This document shows positions 1 through 8,080 of a stretch of DNA of 11,031 nucleotides, piece after piece. A program made the translations under genes and the position numbers. The DNA is from Holophagales bacterium (GTDB taxonomy: Bacteria; Acidobacteriota; Holophagae; Holophagales; Holophagaceae): positions 1 to 11,031 of the forward strand of contig JAITCJ010000182.1 in NCBI GenBank assembly GCA_031283145.1, read 5' to 3'. Within the stretch, counting starts at the first letter, position 1, and every line of letters starts with the position of its first letter. Under the pieces are notes generated by a model, which was not told the origin of the DNA, made no database searches, and was given only the letters and a program-made list of their open reading frames with translations.

Positions 1-88
1 GCTTAGTGTCGTCCTGAGATTCTTTCAGCAGCGCGTCTAATGGTTTTCGAGCAAATAGCGCGGCAAATTTGGCGGAGTGTTTTGACAT
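1..88 (-). CDS. N-terminus of a probable APC-family amino acid permease (partial, runs off left edge)
   Basis: An ATG at 88 opens a minus-strand frame that stays open to the edge (29 codons). The peptide begins MSKHSAKFAALFARKPLDAL and continues LKESQDDTK. The pattern 'LFxRKPLDxLLxES' followed by acidic residues resembles the cytoplasmic N-terminus of cationic amino acid transporters of the APC superfamily, which precedes their first membrane helix. That resemblance is from memory of the family; no membrane segment is visible in this fragment. The start lies 21 bp past the atpC stop on the same strand, and a weak GGGGA sits 7 nt upstream of the ATG. No terminator hairpin is evident in the 21-bp gap, so it could be read through from the atp operon. 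The assignment is tentative because only the N-terminal tail is present. Confidence 0.5.
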   Translation of the reverse strand, partial: MSKHSAKFAALFARKPLDALLKESQDDTK

Positions 89-109
89 GGCTGCATCCCC
101 GAAAAAATA

Positions 110-379
110 TCAGGCGTCCGCCATTTTGCACTCCCGCGCCAGTATCGTCACGTGGTCAGGACCGACTGCCGCGAAGCCGCCGGAAATGGCGAGCGTGGTT
201 TTTTTGCCGTTCAGCAGGCAATTAATCTGGCCGTCGCCAAGCGGCGTCATTACCGGCGTGTGGTCGGGCAGTATTCCGTAATAGCCCTGATGGGCGGAGG
301 GGAACTGAAGCTCCTGAACATTGGAGGAAAATACCTTGCCTTCCATTGTCATTACTTCAAGTCTGAGGTAGCCGCTCAT
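110..379 (-). CDS. atpC: F1Fo ATP synthase epsilon subunit, short form lacking the C-terminal helical domain
   Basis: Epsilon is part of the central stalk of F1: it binds gamma and the c-ring, and in many bacteria its C-terminal helices can inhibit ATP hydrolysis. The 89-residue product starts MSGYLRLEVMTMEGKVFSSN and has the typical N-terminal beta-sandwich signature, with 'GILPDHTPVMTPLGDG' around residues 35-50 and 'AISGGFAAVGPDHVTILA' near the end. It stops with TGA just after ARECKMADA, where most homologues (about 130-140 aa) continue into two alpha helices. The same frame beyond the stop enters the next gene rather than a lost helical domain, so it looks natively short, as in green sulfur bacteria. 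AAGGAGG lies 4 nt before the ATG, so the start is secure. It is the last gene of the atp run, 9 bp after atpD. Confidence 0.93.
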   Translation of the reverse strand: MSGYLRLEVMTMEGKVFSSNVQELQFPSAHQGYYGILPDHTPVMTPLGDGQINCLLNGKKTTLAISGGFAAVGPDHVTILARECKMADA

Positions 380-388
380 GCCGCCTCC

Positions 389-1861
<1,473 letters not shown>

Positions 1862-2731
1862 CTAGGAAACGGCGGCGCCAGATACAACTTCGATGATCTG
1901 GTTGGTAATCGCGGCCTGTCGGACTTTATTCATGTGCAAAGTCAATTTTTCAATCATTTCATTGGCATTACTGGTGGCTTTATCCATTGCGGCCATGCGG
2001 GCGGCGTGCTCGCTCGTGGAACTCTCCAGCATGGCGCGGTATATCTCTGTTTCCACATAGTAGGGCAACAGAGCGCGCAGCACTGTTTCCGGATCAGGTT
2101 CCAACAGGTGTTCAACGCCTGTCGCTTCCGGCTTTTCATCCGGCGGAAAAACTCTTACACTCTTGGGCGACTGGGATACGGCTGAGTTAAAATGGTTGTA
2201 AATCAAATACAATGCGTCAATTTCGCCTTTAGCGTATCCCTGGATTGCTCTTTCCGCTATGTCGCGCGCTGTTTTTGAAAAAACATCGGGAGTGAGCGAC
2301 GTGGCTTCAAATGAAGTCCGGATGCCTGATTTTTTGGCCCACTCCGCAGCGCGTTTGCCGATGGCGTCTAATTTGACCGTTTTGCCGGGATGTTCTTTTA
2401 GGAACAATTCAGCCGCTTTAAGCAAGTTTGTGTTGAAACCGCCGCACAGGCCTTTATCACCGGCAATAGCAACCAAGTGTATCTTTTTTTCTTCCCGCGG
2501 CGAGAAAAAAGCCTGCGCCAGCGGGTCGTCAATGATTTTTGTGTCAGACCCAAGGCGAGACGTGACTTGCCCGACAGATTCATGCAGCGCGGTTACGAAA
2601 GGCCGCGTGGATAACAGGCGCTCCTGCGCTTTCCGCAATTTTACGGCGGAAATCATCTTCATGGCCTTTGTCACCTGCTGGGTGTTTTTTACCGAGCGGA
2701 TACGGCGGCGAATATCCTGAAGGGATGCCAT
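1862..2731 (-). CDS. atpG: F1Fo ATP synthase gamma subunit (central rotor shaft)
   Basis: Gamma forms the rotating coiled-coil shaft inside the alpha3-beta3 hexamer. The 289-residue protein has the two conserved terminal helices: the N-terminal one reads 'LQDIRRRIRSVKNTQQVTKAMK' in two overlapping parts, followed by MISAVKLRKAQ, and the C-terminal one contains ASNANEMIEKLTLHMNKVRQ and ends ITNQIIEVVSGAAVS. The middle region holds the Rossmann-like part with 'IAGDKGLCGGFNTNLLK', a strongly conserved gamma motif. Length is usual for the family. Its ATG is only 3 bp after the atpA stop, with GGAG about 9 nt upstream inside the end of atpA, so it is probably translated together with alpha. Confidence 0.97.
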   Translation of the reverse strand: MASLQDIRRRIRSVKNTQQVTKAMKMISAVKLRKAQERLLSTRPFVTALHESVGQVTSRLGSDTKIIDDPLAQAFFSPREEKKIHLVAIAGDKGLCGGFNTNLLKAAELFLKEHPGKTVKLDAIGKRAAEWAKKSGIRTSFEATSLTPDVFSKTARDIAERAIQGYAKGEIDALYLIYNHFNSAVSQSPKSVRVFPPDEKPEATGVEHLLEPDPETVLRALLPYYVETEIYRAMLESSTSEHAARMAAMDKATSNANEMIEKLTLHMNKVRQAAITNQIIEVVSGAAVS

Positions 2732-2734
2732 AGG

Positions 2735-4303
<1,569 letters not shown>

Positions 4304-4323
4304 TCATACCTCCAATAACATTA

Positions 4324-4866
4324 TCAAGCTGAAAGCAGTCTCTCTTTGAGCATACGGAGCCGACCCTGGAGAGAAGCATCGTATATTGTAGAACCCACAT
4401 GTATCTTTAATCCGCCCAGCAGGCTTGGATCATGCTGGGTGGCAAATCGAATTGTCTTGCCGGTACGATTGGAAAAAGACGTACTGAGAGATTGGAGTTG
4501 AGCTTCTGTGAGCGGCTGGGCGCATGTAACTTTGGCGGAAAGCACGCCTCTGTGTTTGTCAACCAAATCCCGAAAAGCAAGGGCAAGCTCATAAATTAAG
4601 TTCAACCTGGCCGCTTTGGCCACTACTGTAAAAAAGCGCCGGATTGTTTCGCTTGAGCCGGCCTTTTGCAGTATCTCGTCAAAGACGGACGCCTTCCGGC
4701 TTGGAGGGATCAAAGGGTGCAAACAAAGTCTTTCCAGGTCGGGCTGAGATATAACCAGACTAACAATATCGTTCAATTCCTGATGCAGCCCGGAGACATT
4801 GTTCTGCTTTACAGCTATTTGCAGTAACGCTTTCGCGTAGCGATTCGCAATTAACAAGTGGCTCAT
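4324..4866 (-). CDS. atpH: F1Fo ATP synthase delta subunit (peripheral stalk, OSCP-like)
   Basis: Delta caps the top of F1 and anchors the peripheral stalk made by b and b'. The 180-residue protein is of normal length. Its N-terminus shows 'ANRYAKALLQIAVKQN', the typical first helix of the delta/OSCP helical bundle. Its C-terminus has 'SLLGGLKIHVGSTIYDASLQ' followed by GRLRMLKERL, the conserved C-terminal signature of the family. The start codon overlaps the stop of atpF by 4 bp in an ATGA arrangement, pointing to translational coupling with b, its binding partner. atpA follows after 20 bp. Confidence 0.95.
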   Translation of the reverse strand: MSHLLIANRYAKALLQIAVKQNNVSGLHQELNDIVSLVISQPDLERLCLHPLIPPSRKASVFDEILQKAGSSETIRRFFTVVAKAARLNLIYELALAFRDLVDKHRGVLSAKVTCAQPLTEAQLQSLSTSFSNRTGKTIRFATQHDPSLLGGLKIHVGSTIYDASLQGRLRMLKERLLSA

Positions 4867-5591
4867 TTCGCGCCCCCGATTTGCTGTATTGCGTGATCCA
4901 TTATCCTAATTGCCGAATCGCCCTGAACCTGCCGCTGAATACGCGACTCGGCGCCTTCAACGGCCAATTTGGCGACAAGTCCGCGCAATTCCGCCTCGGC
5001 CAAACGCTTTTGATACTCAATTTCAGATTGGACTTGGGTTAGAATTTGATCCGCTTCCGCTCTGGCCGCCTCTAAAATTCTTTGTTTTTCGGCCTCCGCG
5101 TCTGTCTTGGCTTTCTCCATGATACCGCCGAGTTCTTGTTCTAATCCGGCCATCTTGGTTTCCAGTTCGCGGAGCTGGGCTTCGCCCTCCAGCCTGTCTC
5201 TTTCGCTTTTAAGCAATTTCATCTCAATTTCATTAGCTCTGGTTCTGAACGCGGAGGCAAGGCTGCCCTTTAGTATCCAGAACAACAAGCCGCCAAAGAT
5301 CAGAAAATTGATCAGCTTCAAAAAGAACTGCCCCGTGTCGCCGATTTGTCTGCCAAAGAGATTTACGGGATCTCCATGATGACCGCTCCCATCGGCGTGG
5401 CCGGCCTCTTCATGGGAATTTTCGGAATGCGCGCCATGCGTGGCGTTACGCGTGTCCTGATCAATGGTTTCAGAGATTTCTGTTTGCGAAGCGGAGGCAT
5501 GTTGTTGAGCGGCGAGCGAGGGCGAAAAATGACACGCGCACGCCAGAGCCGTCAGCATAAACAAGAGGTGTTTATATTTTTCCCACATCAT
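4863..5591 (-). CDS. atpF: F1Fo ATP synthase b subunit with signal peptide and His-rich N-terminal extension
   Basis: This is a peripheral stalk subunit linking the membrane sector to F1. The 242-residue product is longer than the usual 155-190. Residues 1-28 look like a signal peptide, with a hydrophobic stretch HLLFMLTALACAC and a possible signal peptidase I site after SLA at 25-27. Residues 30-75 are polar with seven histidines, including GHADGSGHHGD. The membrane anchor spans about 89-107 (FFLKLINFLIFGGLLFWIL). A long charged helical region follows, rich in Glu, Lys and Ala, as expected for the dimeric b stalk. The start ATG abuts the TAA of b' with no gap. A second in-frame ATG follows at once. 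Some Desulfobacterota b subunits carry a signal peptide, as I recall, but the His-rich linker is unusual. Confidence 0.93.
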   Translation of the reverse strand: MMWEKYKHLLFMLTALACACHFSPSLAAQQHASASQTEISETIDQDTRNATHGAHSENSHEEAGHADGSGHHGDPVNLFGRQIGDTGQFFLKLINFLIFGGLLFWILKGSLASAFRTRANEIEMKLLKSERDRLEGEAQLRELETKMAGLEQELGGIMEKAKTDAEAEKQRILEAARAEADQILTQVQSEIEYQKRLAEAELRGLVAKLAVEGAESRIQRQVQGDSAIRIMDHAIQQIGGAK

Positions 5592-6128
5592 TTAAGCCTG
5601 TTTCAGTAAATGTTGAACCATCTCGTCAGCCAGCGCATCGACTTGAGCAATCAGTTCCGACTTAGCGGTTTCGCGCTGATTGGCAAGTTTGTCCGCCGCG
5701 TCCTTTCGCATTGAGGCGGCGTCCTGGCGCGCTTTATCAGTAAATTCCGTCTTTTCCGCCGTTGCGGCCTGAGCGAGTTCCCTGCGGTACTCGAAAGCCT
5801 TAGCGCGAAGTTCTTTTAATCTTTCAGCGTATTCCGCCTGACGCGCTTCAATAGTCTTAGCGGCTTCGGCTTTTGCGGAAGCGCCAGCCAGAATTTCGGT
5901 TTCGCGGTCATCCATGAGTTTGCCCAGAGGGCGGAAAAAGTTGCTCTTCAGAAAAAAGTGCAACAATACCAGCAACAAAATGACAAAGCCAATTTCAACA
6001 AGAGTCGGCTTCATTGGATCCGGCAGCGAATCAACAAAACTGCCGCCATGAGCCGCGCCATTCCCGGCTAACAGGATAATTGATGAAAGGCTGACCATCA
6101 TGCTTGGCACCATGTACCTCCGCTTCAT
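5592..6128 (-). CDS. F1Fo ATP synthase b' subunit
   Basis: This is the second, diverged b-type stalk subunit that forms a heterodimer with b in photosynthetic bacteria, Alphaproteobacteria and many Desulfobacterota (often named atpF', atpX or atpG2). With the ATG at 6128 it has 178 residues. Residues 1-26 resemble a signal peptide (MKRRYMVPSMMVSLSSIILL, then AGNGAA), the membrane helix covers about 42-60 (TLVEIGFVILLLVLLHFFL), and the rest is a charged coiled-coil helix with the typical 'FFRPLGKLMDDRE' after the membrane. The frame is open to a TTG at 6170 with no ribosome site. An ATG at 6113 has GGAGG only 3 nt upstream and would lose the KRR residues, so the start is uncertain between 6128 and 6113. 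It is the first gene of the atp run. Confidence 0.88.
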   Translation of the reverse strand: MKRRYMVPSMMVSLSSIILLAGNGAAHGGSFVDSLPDPMKPTLVEIGFVILLLVLLHFFLKSNFFRPLGKLMDDRETEILAGASAKAEAAKTIEARQAEYAERLKELRAKAFEYRRELAQAATAEKTEFTDKARQDAASMRKDAADKLANQRETAKSELIAQVDALADEMVQHLLKQA

Positions 6129-6240
6129 GGCTATCTGGTGTGAGGGACTTGGGCAATCAGAACGCGGCAAAGCGTTGAAGTCTGATTGCCTGCATAACCA
6201 TCTTAACTCTACACAAAAAATGTTTGGGTAAAATTTTGTC

Positions 6241-6275
6241 AGAGCAATTTAACTTTGATTAAAGAAATTGCTATA
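6241..6275. repeat. 35-bp palindrome built from two facing copies of the TATAGCAATTT end motif
   Basis: The left part AGAGCAATTTAACTTTG and the right part, read on the other strand as TATAGCAATTTCTTTAATC, are near-copies of the same end motif facing each other. AGCAATTT (6243-6250) pairs perfectly with AAATTGCT (6265-6272), with an inner CTTT/AAAG pair. The same motif delimits the larger element at 6701-6901, which suggests this is a collapsed or end-only derivative of that family. It lies in the 5' leader or promoter zone of the atp operon. Confidence 0.6.
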
Positions 6276-6302
6276 AGTCAAGGTTTGTCAACAAATCATG
6301 GC

Positions 6303-6337
6303 ATAGCAGTTCAACTGCGAAAAGTTGAAGTGCTATA
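6303..6337. repeat. 35-bp palindrome with 14-bp arms, same end-motif family
   Basis: Arms ATAGCAGTTCAACT (6303-6316) and AGTTGAAGTGCTAT (6323-6336) are inverted with one mismatch around a 6-nt loop (GCGAAA). Both arms match the TATAGCAnTTnAACTTT end motif seen at 6243, 6701, 6901 and 7245. It is the same length as its neighbour at 6241-6275 and 27 bp from it. It lacks a U-tract typical of a terminator, so a repeat origin is preferred over a terminator. Confidence 0.65.
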
Positions 6338-6387
6338 AAAGCGAAAAATTCCGTATTCGTTTATTTTTTTATTTACAAAATCAACGC

Positions 6388-6416
6388 TTGACCTTGTCTG
6401 TTTTCAATGAGAGAAT
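6388..6416 (+). promoter_or_regulatory. Sigma70-type promoter of the tRNA-Val/tRNA-Asp unit
   Basis: TTGACC at 6388-6393 matches the -35 consensus in five of six bases. With a 17-bp spacer it is followed by GAGAAT at 6411-6416, which matches TATAAT at four of six. The predicted transcription start would fall near 6424, about 9 nt before the mature tRNA-Val 5' end. Prediction from spacing and position only. Confidence 0.6.
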
Positions 6417-6432
6417 AAATGTCCTGCAACGC

Positions 6433-6508
6433 GGGCGATTAGCTCAGCCGGTAGAGCGGTTGCTTTACACGCAACATGTCGGCGGTTCGAGTCCGTCATC
6501 GCCCACCA
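6433..6508 (+). tRNA. tRNA-Val (anticodon UAC)
   Basis: The full cloverleaf can be drawn: acceptor stem GGGCGAT/ATCGCCC, D-arm with AGCTCAGCCGGTAGAGC, anticodon stem GTTGC/GCAAC around the loop TTTACAC giving anticodon TAC (UAC, valine), T-arm with GGTTCGAGTCC, discriminator A and an encoded CCA end. It is 76 nt including CCA. It is the first gene of a two-tRNA unit and is followed after 36 bp by tRNA-Asp. Confidence 0.97.
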
Positions 6509-6544
6509 CGCTTTGCGGCTTTGCTGTTCGTTCTTTGAAAACAC

Positions 6545-6621
6545 GGGGTTGTAGCTCAGTCGGTTAGAGTGACGGCCTGTCACGCCGTAGGTCGCGGGTT
6601 CGAGCCCCGTCAGCCCCGCCA
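6545..6621 (+). tRNA. tRNA-Asp (anticodon GUC)
   Basis: The cloverleaf has acceptor stem GGGGTTG/CAGCCCC (with one G-U pair), D-arm AGCTCAGTCGGTTAGAG, anticodon stem ACGGC/GCCGT around the loop CTGTCAC giving anticodon GTC (GUC, aspartate), T-loop GGTTCGAGCCC, discriminator G and an encoded CCA. It is 77 nt including CCA. A strong hairpin begins one base after the CCA, so this is the last gene of the transcript. Confidence 0.97.
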
Positions 6622-6622
6622 A

Positions 6623-6669
6623 AAACAAGAATCGCCCCGGAGTAATCCGGGGCGATTCTTGTTTGTTTT
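6623..6669 (+). terminator. Rho-independent terminator, probably bidirectional
   Basis: A perfect 19-bp inverted repeat (arms 6623-6641 and 6646-6664, GC core ATCGCCCCGGA/TCCGGGGCGAT) encloses a GTAA tetraloop. On the plus strand it is followed by a T-rich tail ending at 6669. The left arm is preceded by A residues (6621-6625), which form a T-run on the minus strand. It would therefore end both the tRNA transcript from the left and any transcript leaving the convergent gene at 7266-8045. It begins one base after the tRNA-Asp CCA. Confidence 0.9.
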
Positions 6670-6700
6670 CCAATTGAGACCATCGTAATCTTTGCCGCCG

Positions 6701-6901
6701 TATATAGCAATTTAACTTTGGGTTGTCACAACTGGTCCACGGGGCGTTTGCCAGGCAAAGAGGCTGGATTGCCAAGGGGGGAGGCACTTCGTTTCTATGC
6801 TGCGCTGGTAATGTAGTGAGCCGCAGAAGGCGGGGAGCGAAATGGAAAGCGTAGCTGTGAACTATAGAAGGAATGACAACAAAAAGTGGAACTGCTATAT
6901 A
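6701..6901. mobile_element. MITE-like element A, about 201 bp with 28-bp imperfect terminal inverted repeats
   Basis: The left end (6701-6728, beginning TATATAGCAATTTAACTTT) and the right end (6874-6901, read on the minus strand TATATAGCAGTTCCACTTT) agree at 23 of 28 positions, including an inner GTTGTCA in both. The interior has no plausible gene; it contains small internal pairings such as CTGCG...CGCAG. Outer TA/TATA bases would fit insertion at a TA dinucleotide, as in IS630/Tc1-mariner-type elements, but that family link is inference. Its right end shares TATA with the left end of the next element. Confidence 0.65.
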
Positions 6902-7245
6902 GTCAATGGACTTCAGGATAGGAACAAGCCGCCCTATGGACAGGCATCCAAAAAACCAGTTGCCTCGCCCTGAAAACGGCGCGAATGCGCCAGACTGCGC
7001 CGATAATGGAGCGAACCGCCGATAGGAACACTTGCGATACCTGTATCCGCAGCTAGGAACGCTTGCGATGCCGTATCCGCAGCTAGGAACGCTTGCGATG
7101 CCGTATCCGCAGCTAGGAACGCTTGCGATGCCGTATCCGCAGCTAGGAATGCTTGCGATGCCGTATCCGCAGCTAGGCGGTGAGGGGAATGGGAGGCGCA
7201 GGCAATGCATACCTTTTGTTACGACCGTCAAGTCCATTTGCTATA
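6898..7245. mobile_element. MITE-like element B, about 348 bp with 30-bp imperfect terminal inverted repeats
   Basis: The left end (6898-6927, beginning TATAGTCAATGGACTTCAGG) and the right end (7216-7245, minus strand TATAGCAAATGGACTTGACG) agree at 23 of 30 positions, with AACAA at the inner edge of both. The ends resemble those of element A (TATAGCAA then ACTT), so the two appear related. The interior holds a 30-bp tandem repeat and no credible gene. Long open frames crossing it exist on both strands only because the repeat length is divisible by three. Confidence 0.6.
7012..7177. repeat. Tandem 30-bp repeat, about 5.5 copies
   Basis: The unit begins GTATCCGCAGCTAGGAACGC and ends TTGCGATGCC. 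Copies at 7043-7072, 7073-7102 and 7103-7132 are identical, 7133-7162 differs by one base (AGGAAT), and 7163-7177 is a 15-bp partial copy. A degenerate copy, sharing TAGGAAC and CTTGCGATaCC, precedes them at 7012-7042. There are no spacers between units, so this is a minisatellite-like array rather than CRISPR. It lies inside element B. Confidence 0.95.
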
Positions 7246-7265
7246 AAGGACATACTCGGCGCCGA

Positions 7266-8045
7266 TCAGGCTTCATCTTCCGTGATGTGTTTTGCCTTGC
7301 TTTTGCTTGGGGGACGTACTATCTGGCGGAGGGCTTCCGGCGGGGACGGCAGGGCCGACAAGTCCAGTTCTTTCATTCGGTCGCCCAGCACACCCCAGGC
7401 TCTCGCCTGTTTAGGCAGACGTTCAACTTGTATGACCTCCCACCCCTGGGCGTACGAAACAAATGGTGGCATTACCAAGGCAAAACCCGTGTAGAGAAAA
7501 GCCGGATAACGCAGCCAGTCCGCCTCATTTTGCGGGCCTGGCGTGGGTACCGCGAAAAGCGGGTGTACACCGCCATTGATCCAAAAACCGGCGGACACTT
7601 CATGTCTGGGATACACAAAAATTTTGCGGCGATGCATGAGCGTATATAAGCCGACCATATAGCTTTCAACAAGTGTAATCCCAGCCGTTTCCATTACCGG
7701 CCCCGAGGCGCGTTCCATTTGATTGACAATTTGGGTGACAACGCGGCCATTGGCTCCCAGTTTGCGAAATAGTGTCAGGAGTTCTTCGGCTTCGTCGTCT
7801 TCCACGCTCCCTTGGCTGGGCTTGATGTCTCCCAGCAGAGCCACGGATTTGGGCTTATAGTCTTGCAAAAGGCCGAATAATCGTTCCCACAGATCATTAT
7901 TTTGGCTGTTCGGCAGCACATCAGTTTTTTTGCGGCGCACGGCCCCAAGACCCAGGAACAAGTCAGAAATAATCAGAGCTTCTCGCTCAACGACGAAAAG
8001 CGCCCGCCGCGAATCCAAAATCAGACCATCAAAACGCATGTGCAT
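7266..8045 (-). CDS. Metallophosphoesterase-like protein (COG1407-like) with degraded metal-binding motifs
   Basis: The 259-residue protein follows the layout of ICC-like calcineurin-type phosphoesterases (COG1407), judged from memory of the family. 'ALIISDLFLGLGAVRR' at about 23-38 corresponds to the usual ADLHLG block, LLGDIK at 70-75 to LLGDLKH, the VNQM stretch at 107-110 to GNHD, GGVHP at 158-162 to GHEHP, and AFL...VMPPF at 182-195 to the C-terminal FL...LPAF. DxH has become DLF (28-30), GNHD lacks its His and the GHxH pair is incomplete; only GD at 72-73 is intact. It is likely catalytically weak or inactive, with unknown role. The C-terminus is a polar tail with SKSKAK. It is divergent from the permease at 8081, with 35 bp between start codons. 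A second in-frame ATG at 8039 is an alternative start; no strong ribosome site is seen. Confidence 0.75.
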   Translation of the reverse strand: MHMRFDGLILDSRRALFVVEREALIISDLFLGLGAVRRKKTDVLPNSQNNDLWERLFGLLQDYKPKSVALLGDIKPSQGSVEDDEAEELLTLFRKLGANGRVVTQIVNQMERASGPVMETAGITLVESYMVGLYTLMHRRKIFVYPRHEVSAGFWINGGVHPLFAVPTPGPQNEADWLRYPAFLYTGFALVMPPFVSYAQGWEVIQVERLPKQARAWGVLGDRMKELDLSALPSPPEALRQIVRPPSKSKAKHITEDEA

Positions 8046-8080
8046 GTGAACATACTAACAAAGATTGTTTGAGGTTTTTG

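Larger units (their letters stand above)
6129..6432. other. Intergenic leader between the atp operon and the tRNA genes
   Basis: This AT-rich stretch lies between the divergent atp operon (minus) and the tRNA pair (plus), so it should hold the atp promoter. A minus-strand TTGACA at 6291-6286 and a TTGACT just downstream are candidate -35 boxes, but I find no convincing -10 at the right distance and do not assign one. Two palindromic repeats (6241-6275 and 6303-6337) occupy the middle, and the tRNA promoter lies at the right end. No credible small gene is seen. Confidence 0.6.

Noticed and set aside
6303..6337. Hairpin as a rho-independent terminator
   Set aside because: There is no U-tract after either arm, the stem is AT-rich, and the arms match the repeat-family end motif found elsewhere.
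7012..7177. Possible CRISPR array
   Set aside because: The 30-bp units are directly joined without unique spacers, and no cas gene is nearby.
6404..7237. Minus-strand open frame of 277 codons with SCGYGIASVP repeats
   Set aside because: It runs antisense through both tRNA genes, the terminator and the tandem array. The phrases LTGLEPATYGVTGR and AMTDSNRRHVACKA are the well-known false peptides produced by reading tRNA genes backwards.
7032..7649. Plus-strand open frame with repeated MPYPQLGTLA
   Set aside because: The repeat length of 30 is a multiple of three, so frames stay open across it. The rest lies antisense inside the phosphoesterase-like gene and shows no family resemblance.
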